A stretch of 64,000 nt of DNA. It comes from Diphasiastrum complanatum (Eukaryota; Streptophyta; Lycopodiopsida; Lycopodiales; Lycopodiaceae). Below, in pieces: positions 33,964-43,343 of the stretch. A program made the position numbers and the translations under genes. A model generated the notes under the pieces. The model ran no database searches. It was not told the DNA's origin and saw only the letters and a program-made list of their open reading frames with translations. The stretch spans positions 66,916,472 through 66,980,471 of the forward strand of contig CM055100.1 of the NCBI GenBank assembly GCA_029204225.1. The letters run 5' to 3'. The first letter of the stretch is position 1. Each line of letters opens with the position of its first letter.

Positions 33964-34690
33964 GGCCATCTTCAAGGACTTCCACGAAATTAGCATTTAG
34001 AACAAGTCTACAAAAATACATTACTTTCGCGACAGTCTGCAAAAATACTCCAAGTGTCGCGACAGTCTGCAGAACTAAACCATATTTTCAACAGCTTCGA
34101 CTTTTTTGCATTTCCCCGAAATGTGACACTTGAATAGTTCAAAAATTCAACTTGTTTACAGTTCAAAAGTTTAACTGTTTTCAACACCTTCGGCTTTTTT
34201 GCATTTTTTTCGAAAAATGCGAAGAGAGAGAAATTTTTTTGAAGGTCATCTATTTTCATAAGTTAAACTGTTTCGAGGACACCTTTGCCTTTTAAGAGCA
34301 CCTTCGGCTTTTTTCACAAAATCCCGAAGAGAGAGAAAAATGTTGAAGGTCATCTATTCTGAACAAGGAACGTTCCCAGTCACTTCCCGAAATTCGCGAA
34401 GTGAGAGAAAACCACTTCATATAAAATGCGAAGTGAGAGAATTTGCGACGGCCTCGTCCGCGTCAACGATGCTAAATTATTACCGTATATATATTGTGTA
34501 CAGTTGTCACAAAAGCCATATACTTTCAAGTACAACGGCTTTCCTAATTAGGTGACAAGCATTCAATGTAATTATTACATGGATGACATTTATAAATAGA
34601 TCGTCCGAGCACAGATTAGTGGTTGCTCCGTTCATGAGACACATTATTTGAGCCTCCCAATTACACCGTCATTTTGGTTGTAATTGACTG
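33964..34690 (+). repeat. Copia-D type LTR, U3 part
   Basis: Matches 42050-42770 along its length, starting CTTGGCCATCTTCAAGGACT and ending near TTTTGGTTGTAATTG. A TTTATAAATAG TATA box is at 34589-34599. Four copies of a GCGAAG(A/T)GAGAGAA module lie at about 34217, 34326, 34396 and 34429. Confidence 0.8.
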
Positions 34691-35112
34691 ATTACATAGC
34701 CAAACATTAAGCATGATGACATCAGAATGATAATTTGTCGCAAACAGCTAGATTGATTGTCAGTCGCGAATTAGTCGCGAAAGGCAAGACTAAATGTTAG
34801 TCACGAACAACTAGACTAATAATAATTCGCTAAGAACAAACTACCAGATTAAGCAATAAGAGACTCAGACAGAATGTAGAAAAGCATAGCAATATTGAAA
34901 CAAATCTGAACACAGAACAAACAGAGCTTTAATCAGATTAAGTATAGCAAAATATACAGGTCAATAATGCAGGTGAGCACAAGACAATAGCGGACGAAAC
35001 TACTTGCTTCACAAAGCTAATCCAATCTGAAAAAGGAGTAAACCTACTACTGACAATACAAAGAATCGATGCGCAAAAGCATCTACTTCGTCTATCTCTG
35101 ATAAGCTTCTGA
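34691..35112 (-). other. Leader of a second copia-J copy
   Basis: 34870-35112 matches 38330-38540, the leader of copia-J, at high identity. A degenerate PBS (minus strand TAGTATCAGAAGC, near 35100-35112) sits at its right end. No gag follows to the left. Confidence 0.65.
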
Positions 35113-35643
35113 TACTATTATATTTTTCACACTCTACTGGATACGTAGATGGTATCCAATATATATACATAATGTTACAGGTGTGCAAATGAAGAAGGTA
35201 CAAAGTGGATGTGCTGTCTGTGGGAGATCGTGGGTGGCTATTGTCGTTGTCGAATCTGATTGCACAGTGCATAGGATGAGCTTGAGAAGCCCACGACATC
35301 AGCCTTCGCTGAAATGAACGTTGATGAAAATACAAAAAATACGACACTCTGACAAATGCCTTAAAATTTGATTTATTGGGTACCTTTGTTTTTTCATTAG
35401 GGAACCTTTGACATTTGTAGGGTAGTGTCGTCTTTTTCACCTGTCACAAATCACGTGTAAAAAACAGTGTCTTCTTTTTCGCCTGTGGAAATTTACTTGT
35501 ATTTATGCAGATAGTCGCGTTTTTTGCCTATCTTATTTTACATGTAAATATGCAGACTGTGCGACAACATGAGTAAAAATGTAGTAGCATGAATGGAGGC
35601 AGATTAACATAGGATTTAGGAGAGTAAAGGAGATAATCCAACA
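35113..35643 (-). repeat. Copia-J LTR, with a PBS on one side and a PPT on the other
   Basis: It ends ATCCAACA at 35643 with a PPT beyond it, and begins near 35113 beside a PBS. It contains the repeated words GTCGTCTTTTTC and TTTACTTGTA, also found in the LTR region 60230-60730. The left edge lacks a clean TG. About 180 bp next to the PBS match 38542-38740. Confidence 0.65.
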
Positions 35644-35660
35644 CCCCTCCTTAATTTGGA
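35644..35660 (-). other. Copia-J polypurine tract
   Basis: The minus strand reads AAATTAAGGAGGGG directly before TGTTGGATTATC. Confidence 0.8.
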
Positions 35661-36834
35661 TCCATGAATGCCTTGATCTTCAGACTAAGCAATGCACAAA
35701 ACTTGTTGTGTGCATTAACACTTAATGCCTTTTTAAATATATCTGCAACCATGTCCTGCGTTCTACAGTATGTTAAGCTCACCTCCTTGTTGAGAACCTT
35801 GCCCCTGATCTGGTGATATCTGATTTCAATGTGCTTACTCCTAGAGTGAAATCTAGGATTGGCCGATAAGGCAATAGCACTCTAACTATCACAAAATATA
35901 ATTGTGGGGTTGTACTGATACAAATTAATGTCTGACAATAAATTTCTCAACCAAAACGCTTCTTTAATAGATTGAGAAGCAGCAATGTATTCTGCTTCTA
36001 TAGAAAAAAGAGCGATAGAGGTTTGCTTACGATTGTTCCATGAGATAGGACCGTCGTTGAAGAAGAATGTAAATCTAGATGTGGACTTACGATTGTCTAC
36101 ATCTCCTCCCCAGCTTGCATCAGAATATCCACTGAGCTGATGAAGATTGTCGTTGTTAACATCTCCATAGCAGATGCACTGGTCCATGGTAGCTCGAATA
36201 TATCTCATGACTCTTATGAGAGCCTTCCAATGGGTAATGTCAAGATTAGCCATATATTGGCTGAGTGAGCTTACAACAAAAGAGATGTCAGGTCTTGTAT
36301 AGACCATTGCATACATGAGAGATTCAAGTATTGATCAATAAGGATATTCTCTCATCTGCTCCTCTTCCTGGTTGGTCTAGGAACATTGACAAATGCAGGC
36401 TTGGATCCATCGATGAGTGAGCTAACTTACAATTCATTAGATTGTATCTGTTAAGAACATTGTGAAGATACTTTGTTGAGTGATATAGGTCAGTCATCTG
36501 GCTATGTCTCTGTGGATCTGAATGCCTAAACAGAAGTGAGCTTCACCCAGATCAGTCATGTCGAACTCAAAAAACAGCATCTGTTTAGAATCCTTGACCA
36601 AATTGGTATTGTTGCTGAAAAGCAACATATCATCCACGTATACGGTGATGATAATGAAGGATTGGTGCACCAACTTAGAATAAACGTTGCAATCAGCAGT
36701 GCTTGGTTTAAAACCTTGCTTGATGAGGAATGTGTTGATCTTCTCAAACCAAGTTCTGGCAGAGTGTTTCAAGCCATAGAGTGCTTTATAAAGTTCACAA
36801 ACAAAGTGCTCATTACTAACAGCTTGTTTCACTG
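35661..36834 (-). pseudogene. Copia-J second RT module and RNase H
   Basis: Minus strand: ELYKALYGLKHSARTWFEKI, the catalytic YVDDMLLFSNNTNLVKDSKQ, then DLGEAHFCLGIQIHRD. After a frameshift come MYAMVYTRPDISFVVSSLSQ, the RNase H block SGYSDASWGGDVDNRKSTSR, then EAEYIAASQSIKEAFWLRNL. The region below 35880 reads into the end of RNase H and the PPT. This module keeps the full YVDD motif. Its first nine residues derive from a gypsy-K LTR fragment. A frameshift near 36490 and a stop near 36340 break it. Confidence 0.88.
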
Positions 36835-36890
36835 GAGTATCGTGTATCCAAGACTAGGAGTATACTGTATCCTATGTACTGGTCATGGAC
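36805..36890 (-). repeat. Gypsy-K LTR 5'-end fragment between two RT modules
   Basis: The minus strand begins TGTTATGTCCATGACC and continues with CTCCTAGTCTTGGATA and CCAGTGAAACAAG. It tracks the first 85 bp of the LTR at 15520. It has no second end. Confidence 0.75.
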
Positions 36891-37990
36891 ATAACACATG
36901 GTAGTTCGAATATACCTCATGACTCTTATGAGAGCCTTCCAATGGATAATGCCAAGATTAGCCATAAATTGGCTGAGTGAGCTTACTGCAATGGAAATGT
37001 CAGGTCTTGTACAGACCATTGCATACATGAGAGACCCAAGTATCGATTGATAATGATACTCTCTCATCTGCTCATCTTCTTGCTTGGTCTGAGGACATTG
37101 GTCCCTTGACAAACGTAGGCCTGGATCCATCGGTGAGTGAACTAACTTACAGTTCATAAGATTATATCTGTCAAGAACATTGTGAAGATACCTTTGTTGA
37201 GTAATATAAATTATTCGTCCCACTCTGTCTCGGTAGATTTGAATGCCCAGACAAAAGTGAGCTTCGCCTAGATCAATCATGTCGAACTCAGAAAACAACA
37301 TCTGTTTAGCATCCTTAACCAACATATCATCCACATATAGCATGTTAATAATGAAGGATTGTTGCACTGACTTGAAATACACGTTGCAATCGGCAATGCT
37401 TGGCTTGAAACCTTGTTGGATGAGGAATGTGTTGATCATCTGAAACCAAGCTCTGGCAGATTGTTTCAAGCCATAAAGTGCCTTATGGAATTTACAAACA
37501 TGATTCTTCATACCTTCTAGAACGTATCCTTTGGGATAGATCATGTAGATGTCTTCTTGTATAACTCCATTCAGATAAGCTGTTTGCACATCAAGTTGAT
37601 GCACTTCGAGGTCGACAACTACAACATATGATAGGAGGGCTCAGATTGACGATTAATGCTTGACTACTGGATTGAAAGCCTCAATGTAGTCGACGTTGGA
37701 GATTTGAGTGAATCCTCATGCTACCAGTCTCATCTTCCTTCGATTAATTGCTCCATTGGCATTGTATTTGATCTTGAAGATCCATTTGCAATCAATGATA
37801 TTGTAGCCAATAGGAGCTTCGACTAGTGACCATGTTTGGTTCTTGATCAGAGAGGAATACTCTCTATCTATAGCTTCTCTTCAGAGATCAGAGTTTGGTT
37901 GGCTGAGTGCCTCTTCGACTGTTGTCGGTTCTTGTATCAAGAGACATGCAGACTCATGAGTATACCTTGTGGGCTGTGTGTGCACTCAGC
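36891..37990 (-). pseudogene. Copia-J first RT module
   Basis: Minus strand from about 37900: EPTTVEEALSQPNSDL, EYSSLIKNQTWSLVEAPIG, CKWIFKIKYNANGAINRRKM, then the 262-residue frame 37604-36816 with HQLDVQTAYLNGVIQEDIYM, HKALYGLKQSARAWFQMINT, YVDDM, DLGEAHFCLGIQIYRD, and PDISIAVSSLSQFMANLG. Directly after YVDDM eight residues present in the second module (LLFSNNTN) are missing in frame, so the active-site loop is probably damaged. RNase H is not reached. The frame instead ends in the gypsy-K LTR fragment. Two stops lie in the N-terminal part. Confidence 0.88.
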
Positions 37991-38340
37991 TTGATCTTCT
38001 GGCCAACTGTCATATGAGCTTGGCAAGCTTGTAAGCAGTTGCATCACTAAGTCTTGATCATCTATGATAGATCCGACAACGGCCATTTGCTTCAGCAGGT
38101 TTTTGAATTGGTTGATGTGATTCTGCAGGGAATCACCATTCGCTATCTTGAGGGAGTAAATTTTTTTTTCTGAGATGTAGCTTCAAAGCTATATCATACA
38201 CTTTGTATAGTGTGATCAAGATGTCCCAGACTTCTTTGGATGTCTAGGCCCTGGATACATGGCCGATCCGAGTATCTGAAATGTTAAGGATGATCAGCAC
38301 AAAAGCCTTTCCATCCTTATCAAGCTATAGACACAAATCT
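37991..38340 (-). pseudogene. Copia-J gag fragment fused to RT
   Basis: The minus strand reads DKDGKAFVLIILNISDTRIG, TSKEVWDILITLYKVYDIAL, NGDSLQNHINQFKNLLKQM and DDQDLVMQLLTSLPSSYDSW. It then passes directly to an RT N-terminal linker. This is the same gag as in copia-I (60900-61583). Zinc knuckle, protease and integrase have been deleted. Confidence 0.8.
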
Positions 38341-38541
38341 GTACGCAAAACAAACAAAGCTGAAATCAAATTAAGTATAGTAAAATATACAGGTCAATAA
38401 TGCAGGTGAACACAAGACAATAGCGGATGAAATTGCGTGCTTCACAAAGCTAATGCAATCTGAAAAAGGAATAAACCTATTACTGACAATACAAAGAATC
38501 GATGCGCAAAAGCATCTACTTTGTCTATCTTTGATAAGCTT
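38341..38541 (-). other. Copia-J leader with mutated PBS
   Basis: Matches 34870-35112. The PBS position reads CTTCTGACGATATTA, compared with CTTCTGATACTATTA in the other copy. Confidence 0.65.
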
Positions 38542-38740
38542 CTGACGATATTATATTTTTCACACTCTACTGAATACGCAGATGGTATCCAATATATATA
38601 CATAATGTTATAGATGTGCAGATGAAGAAGGTACAAAGTGGATGTGCTGTCTGTGGGAGATTGTGGGTGGCTGCTGTCATTATCAAATATGATTGCACAA
38701 TGCATAGGATGAGCGTGAGAAGGCCGCGACATCAGCCTAG
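38542..38740 (-). repeat. Copia-J 5' LTR, truncated
   Basis: About 200 bp matching 35114-35310, through TATCCAATATATATACATAA and GTGGATGTGCTGTCTGTGGG. The similarity ends at GACATCAGCCT. Confidence 0.75.
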
Positions 38741-38804
38741 GAGCTGCAAAATTTTTGTGGGATAATATTTGCATGAGATTGAGAAATGCATTGTTTGTCT
38801 ATTT

Positions 38805-38809
38805 ATAGT
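38805..38809. repeat. TRIM target site duplication ATAGT, left
   Basis: ATAGT directly before the LTR1 start; repeated exactly at 39191-39195. Confidence 0.9.
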
Positions 38810-38840
38810 TGTGAAAAGTTTTTACACTTGGTGTGTGCGG

Positions 38841-38911
38841 TCGCGGGCTAGGGATTGAACCTAGGACCTCCCCCATTCCGGTGGGGTGCTCTACCATTGA
38901 GCTACCCGTCC
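38841..38911 (-). other. tRNA-like sequence in TRIM LTR1
   Basis: The minus strand has a perfect A-box match (TAGCTCAATGG) and a perfect B-box match (GGTTCAATCCC), 43 bases apart start to start, the normal tRNA spacing. It folds as a D-arm (GCTC/GAGC), an anticodon-like arm (CCCCA/TGGGG) and a perfect T-arm (CTAGG, loop TTCAATC, CCTAG). The acceptor stem pairs only at its four inner positions, and the anticodon-like loop has six bases, so it is not a working tRNA gene. I cannot assign the isotype. Confidence 0.85.
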
Positions 38912-38964
38912 ATTTGTGTTCCAACAATGTTGTGCAAGGGCTATAGCCTCGACACTTTCTAACA

Positions 38965-38975
38965 CTCCCCCTCAA
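38965..38975 (-). other. TRIM polypurine tract
   Basis: TTGAGGGGGAG on the minus strand, directly before the LTR1 terminus. Confidence 0.85.
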
Positions 38976-39020
38976 GGCATAGCCCTTTTTAGCTACCGCC
39001 CACCTAGACCACACCAACAA

Positions 39021-39037
39021 CCATGGCTCTGATACCA
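39021..39037 (-). other. TRIM primer binding site
   Basis: TGGTATCAGAGCCATGG on the minus strand abuts LTR2. At least the first 14 bases match the initiator tRNA-Met 3' end as I know it. Confidence 0.9.
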
Positions 39038-39068
39038 TGTGAAAAGCTTTTACACTTGGTGTGTGTGG

Positions 39069-39137
39069 TCGGGCTAAGGATTGAACCTAGGACCTCCCCC
39101 ATTCTGGTGGGGTGCTCTACCATTGAGCTACCCATCC
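39069..39137 (-). other. tRNA-like sequence in TRIM LTR2
   Basis: The same structure as in LTR1. The A box (TAGCTCAATGG) is unchanged. The last B-box position region reads GGTTCAATCCT, and the T-stem keeps five pairs with one G-T wobble. The anticodon-like loop differs (CCAGAA instead of CCGGAA). Confidence 0.82.
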
Positions 39138-39195
39138 ATTTGTGTTCCAAGAGTATTGTGCAAGGGCTATAGCCTTGATACTTTCTAACAATAGT

Positions 39196-39640
39196 GAGCA
39201 TTGGAGCTTGGGAATTCTATGTCCCTGCATTGGTAACGAGGGACCTCCTACCTGGGTTTGCTTGAAACTCAACTCGATGTCCTCAACCCATATCCTATTT
39301 GACAAGTAAGATTTGCTGGCTACTCTAGACCTAAAAAAAATATCACGACGATTTGATATGCTAAATCTAATCCAAGCTTGCAAATTGCAAGGTTGTGAAT
39401 GATATCGTTAATATGTTCACAGTGGAGAAGCCTGCTAAATTCATTGTTCAAATCATCAACGTCCATGTTGGAATGTACATGAATTGCATTGCTCATTGGC
39501 TTTAAAATTACTTGGCTATTGTTGAGTCAAACTTCATGTATCTCCTATATTGCCAAAATGATGATGTTCACTCTCCTCCTCAAAGGTACACTAAGCGATA
39601 AATCTTTCAGGTGGGATAAATCCTCATCAAATCCAACTGT
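39196..39640. other. Unassigned DNA after the TRIM
   Basis: No gene supported. Confidence 0.35.
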
Positions 39641-39990
39641 GTCACCTTCACGTAAACTTAATTTTAATCGGCTCACATGAAATACTAGATGTCTAGTATA
39701 TTTTTCTTGAGGATCTAGTTCATAAGCTAAAGAATATATTAATCAATTTTTCCTACAATCTTGAATGGTCCACAAAATCGGTAGACAGTTTATAATGCTT
39801 CTCGGTACATGACATCCTGGAATCTTTTGGAATTCTAAGATATACTCAGTCATCAACTTTAAAATCTCTGAGAGCTTTCTGGATCTTAACAGTCTCCACA
39901 TTAATAGAAGATCTAGGTTGAAAACCATACATAAACATAAAAAGACATCATAAGAGTATACAATGATCTGTTCTCCACACAGGTGCAACT
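39641..39990 (-). pseudogene. Gypsy integrase C-terminal fragment
   Basis: Closely related to 54535-54900 on the same strand (shared blocks such as TTCATAAGCTAAAGAA and ATCATCAACTTTAAAATCTC). The minus-strand translation matches the segment between the integrase core and chromodomain of the gypsy pol at 54399-56064. Frames are broken, and no catalytic residues are included. Confidence 0.65.
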
Positions 39991-40106
39991 ATTTATAACA
40001 TCCATAATTATGATTTGGCCACTTTCCCTAAGTGTACCTCTAGATACTTGTCCAAAAACCTAGAAATCCTAGTCTAGATGCAATGTATGAAATCTAGTCA
40101 ATTAGA

Positions 40107-40448
40107 ATGGGTCCAAATCCAATCTCATATTATCTACTTCACAAAAATAGTACAAATACTATGTTTTTTATTGAAAAATATGAAATTATCTCTAAGTTGA
40201 GATTTCAAGTTGGCCTCCAAAAATGTCAAATAATAAACAAACTAGTTGACAATTTCTCACAAAATGTTGTAATTTGTGGAAATCATACAGTCAACGAGTG
40301 TCCAATGATGAAGGAAAGATTGATGAATAAGTATTGTCATCTTTGTAATTCCATGGGTTATGATATAACCTGTTGGAAATCATACAGTGAAGAATTTCTT
40401 GTGATCTTGCAGGTTTTCTACAAGATTTCAAGTTACATTGTAGTCTAA
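40107..40448 (+). pseudogene. ORF with two decayed knuckle-like motifs
   Basis: A 113-residue frame with CGNHTVNEC, PMMKERLMNKY, then CHLCNSMGYDITC. The second resembles a knuckle CX2CX4HX4C with His changed to Tyr and one residue short; the first is a partial GH..EC end. Paired knuckles of this kind occur in gag of some gypsy lineages. I see no other domain and rate the assignment as weak. Confidence 0.3.
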
Positions 40449-40569
40449 GCATTCAGTGCTATTTTGATACTACATAGAAGACAACATTATTTGAATAATG
40501 TAGATTGGCTTTCAAAACATTCAGTCCTGAAACTCCTTGGCAAATTCTCCTGGAACTTGAGCAGATAGT

Positions 40570-40960
40570 TTGTAGGAAAGCATTAATGTGTTCTTATATA
40601 AGAGTGTCTACAGAAGAGAGCTGCTTCTTCCACGTTTCATCTCTCTCTTATTTCATCATTATACATGGTTCTCTTTGGGTTCTACTACTCATTGGTGCAC
40701 TCTCATGATGTTATCTTGCAATCTTATGTGTAGAATGATCATTTATTGCTATTTTTTGTTCCACACGTGTAAAATACAGTAGGGTACTGTAATTGTATGG
40801 ACAACAACTATATTTTATATTTTGGTTCATGTTTGATTAGCATCTCATTTTGTATGTAGATGCTGATTTTTCTACATTGGCAGGATTGTTGGTTTGCTCC
40901 TTTTTGTAACCAAAGATCAAGGACATGGATTGGATCTTGAATGATCTGAAATCCTTCACA
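40570..40960 (+). repeat. Copia-E 5' LTR, R/U5 part
   Basis: It ends AATCCTTCACA directly before a PBS. From a TATATAAG box at 40595-40602 onward it matches 46391-46779 (about 80 percent by eye), including CACACGTGTA at 40762-40771. The upstream U3 does not clearly match, so the start is unknown. Confidence 0.7.
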
Positions 40961-40974
40961 TGGTATCAGAGCTC
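40961..40974 (+). other. Copia-E primer binding site
   Basis: TGGTATCAGAGCTC, directly beside the LTR end. Confidence 0.88.
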
Positions 40975-41334
40975 TTGTGTTTCAGATTATAAAAGGATCA
41001 GTCACATTTAGCAAGGATTTGGAGGAGTTACCAATGTTAGAGCATGCTAGGATTTCTACTCAAAAATCAGCATTTTTGCATATGTAGAATTGATCTTCTG
41101 TAGGTCTAGAGGGTTATATACTTGATCAATTCCAATTTCACACTTGGTTTACTGAAATTAGCCAATGTTTGGTGCATTAGGAAGGTCTCATTGGAGGCTA
41201 CAAGAAGAAGAAAAAATTGCATGTAGAATTTGAGATATTCATATTTTTGTGATTTTGTCAAAACCTAAATTTTGATTGGATCTCTAGTTTGTGAGGTTAC
41301 TGAATTTTATTTGAGTTTGTTTCAATCTTAGGAA

Positions 41335-41814
41335 GTGGCAAGAATCATTAGATTGAGGATATTCATTGATAATTTTAGTAGATTTTGTTGGATCTATCTA
41401 CTAAAGAGCAAAGAAGAAGTGTATGATGTCTTTATGAAGTTCAAGAATGCAAGGGAGAACCAATTTTCCACAAAGATCAAGTGCTTAAGGAGTGACAATG
41501 GTGGTGAGTACATGTCTACCAAGTTCAAGGCCTTTTGTACCAAGAGGGAGTATATAACATCAAGGATCGCACAACAAAATGGAGTGGCTGAAAAGAAGAA
41601 TAGGACTTTATGTGAAAGTGCTAAAGCTAAGCCATTTTGGGATCAAGCTTGGTTGTGTGCTAATTTCTTGTCCAATAGGTGGACAAGTGCTATTTTGGAT
41701 GGAAGGACACCTTTTGAGATGCTGGTCAAGAGGAGGCCGAGTGTCAACGTTCTTAGAACTTTTGGATGCACATGCTATTGTTGGAAATTAAGCCCACAGT
41801 TGTCTCCTTGGTGA
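41335..41814 (+). pseudogene. Copia-E integrase core fragment
   Basis: The frame reads IFIDNFSRFCWIYLLKSKEE, KCLRSDNGGEYMSTKFKAF, then QQNGVAEKKNRTLCESAKAK and FGCTCYC. It includes the second catalytic Asp (RSDNGGEY) and the catalytic Glu (NGVAEKKNRT) of the copia DD35E core. The first Asp block and all of gag and protease are absent: the leader after the PBS (40975-41334) joins integrase directly. The frame is cut after the C-terminal start by inserted DNA near 41790. Confidence 0.88.
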
Positions 41815-42049
41815 ATGACTAATTTCTATTTCATGATTCTTCCTGCATGTTTATTGATCATTGATCTAGGGTTAGGTGAAACCAACTTTGGTTCTATGTC
41901 TGCTCATCCGATACCTGTAGGAATCACAAACTCAGACAACCAATTTATTTGAAGAATGTCTACAACGGCTGATCTCCAGCAAGGTAACCAATCCTATCAT
42001 AAGTTCAAGTTCAGATGTTAAGTTGAATTATTTGAAGTCATTAAAGACT
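41815..42049. other. Unassigned DNA next to the copia-D insertion
   Basis: No coding pattern. It may include the outer end of the copia-D LTR, but no TG start could be fixed. Confidence 0.35.
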
Positions 42050-43275
42050 TGGCCATCTTCAAGGACTTCCACGAGATTAGCACTTAGAACAAGTCTGCAG
42101 AAATACATTACTTTCGCGATAGTCTGCAAAAATATTCTAAGTGTCACGATAGTCTGCAGAAATGAACTATGTTCGCCACAGTGTTGATGCAAAACCGACA
42201 TAGTTCAATAGTTTAAACTATTTTGCAACAGCTTCATCTTTTTTGCATTTCCCCGAAATGCGACACTTAGGCACAATTCAAAGTTCAACCATTTTAGGGC
42301 ACCTTCAGCTTTTTCGCGAAATGTTCGCGAAGAGAGAGAAAATTCCCGAAGGTCATCTACTTCAAGACTTGAACTGCTTTAGGGCACCTTTGACTTTTTC
42401 GCGAAAAACCCAAAGAGAGAGAAAAAGCAAAGGTCGTCTATTTTTGAACGAAGGACGTTCCCAGCCACTTCCCAAAATTTGCGAAGTGAGAGAAAACCAC
42501 TTCACGTAAAATGCGAAGTGAGAGAATTTTCAACGTCCTTGTCCACGTCAACATTCCTAATTCATTGACCGTATATACCATGTATAGTTGTCACAAAAGC
42601 CATATACTTCCAAGTACATCGACTTACCTAATTAGTTGACAAACATTTAATGTAGCTAATACATGGATGCAATTTATAAATAGATCATCCCAGCACAGAT
42701 TACTGTAGACGCTCCATCCATGAGACAAATGATTTTGAGCCTCCCAGTTACGCCGTCATTTTGGTTGTAATTGCTATTTTATTGTGCTTCAGTGTAATAT
42801 AGCAGCAACATGCTTTTCTATCTGTGTATAATGTAGATGAATGCTTATTGTGATTGAATGCACTTTATCACTGTTTGATTGCGCTTGTTTACTTACTCTA
42901 ATCAGAACACGGACGTCCACGACTCCTCAGTTTCTAATCAGACGATGGTTGTCTTTGACGCCTGAGGAACTCGCGATATCAAACTGCTATTTCAATCTAT
43001 TTCAGAACTAAACTTCATATTTAATCTGATTTTCAGTATACCACACACACGCAAACCATTTCTAATCTCTTCGGTGGACTGTACTCTTGTTATTGTGAGT
43101 ATGAATTAATTTTTAAGATCCTGTTGGGCAATTAGAACACTTAAGACTTTGATTATATTTAGCATAAGCTTTCTATTAGACTGTTTTTACATCTAGCAGC
43201 TGATTGGAATGGGAGAGCTATTTCGCAATATTCATGTTCTCTTCTCCGTTTGCATCTATCTCCCTTGCCCCCTCA
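42050..43275 (+). repeat. Copia-D 5' LTR
   Basis: It ends CCCCCTCA at 43275, three bases before the PBS. A TTTATAAATAG TATA box is at 42673-42683. The U3 carries four GCGAAG(A/T)GAGAGAA-type modules (near 42328, 42412, 42481 and 42511), each next to words such as GAAGGTCATCTA or CCACTTCA. The left part is shared with 33964-34690 and the right part with the reverse of 23643-24093. Confidence 0.75.
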
Positions 43276-43278
43276 GAT

Positions 43279-43290
43279 TGGTATCAGAGC
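43279..43290 (+). other. Copia-D primer binding site
   Basis: TGGTATCAGAGC after the LTR end. Confidence 0.88.
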
Positions 43291-43343
43291 TTAGCTCATA
43301 TAAACCGAGAGATTAAGTGTGTTCTATTTGTATTACTGTTAGT

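Larger units (their letters stand above)
38810..39190 (-). mobile_element. TRIM element with tRNA-like sequence in both LTRs
   Basis: A complete 381-bp terminal-repeat retrotransposon in miniature. LTR1 (38810-38964, 155 bp) and LTR2 (39038-39190, 153 bp) both start TGTGAAAAG and end CTTTCTAACA. The 73-bp internal part has a PPT next to LTR1 (minus strand TTGAGGGGGAG) and a PBS next to LTR2 (minus strand TGGTATCAGAGCCATGG). Flanks are ATAGT at 38805-38809 and at 39191-39195, a perfect 5-bp target duplication. The LTRs differ at about ten positions plus a 2-bp indel. It encodes nothing and must have moved with enzymes from other elements. Both LTRs carry a tRNA-like segment, reminiscent of the 5S rRNA segment in the LTRs of Cassandra TRIMs. 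Confidence 0.93.

Noticed and set aside
35009-35440. 143-residue minus-strand ORF as a gene
   Set aside because: It spans the copia-J leader, PBS and LTR, and its counterpart at 38442-38774 is the same repeat.
38841-39137. Two functional tRNA genes
   Set aside because: The outer acceptor stem does not pair and the anticodon-like loop has six bases. Both copies lie at the same place inside LTRs, so they are tRNA-like promoter sequences rather than tRNA genes.
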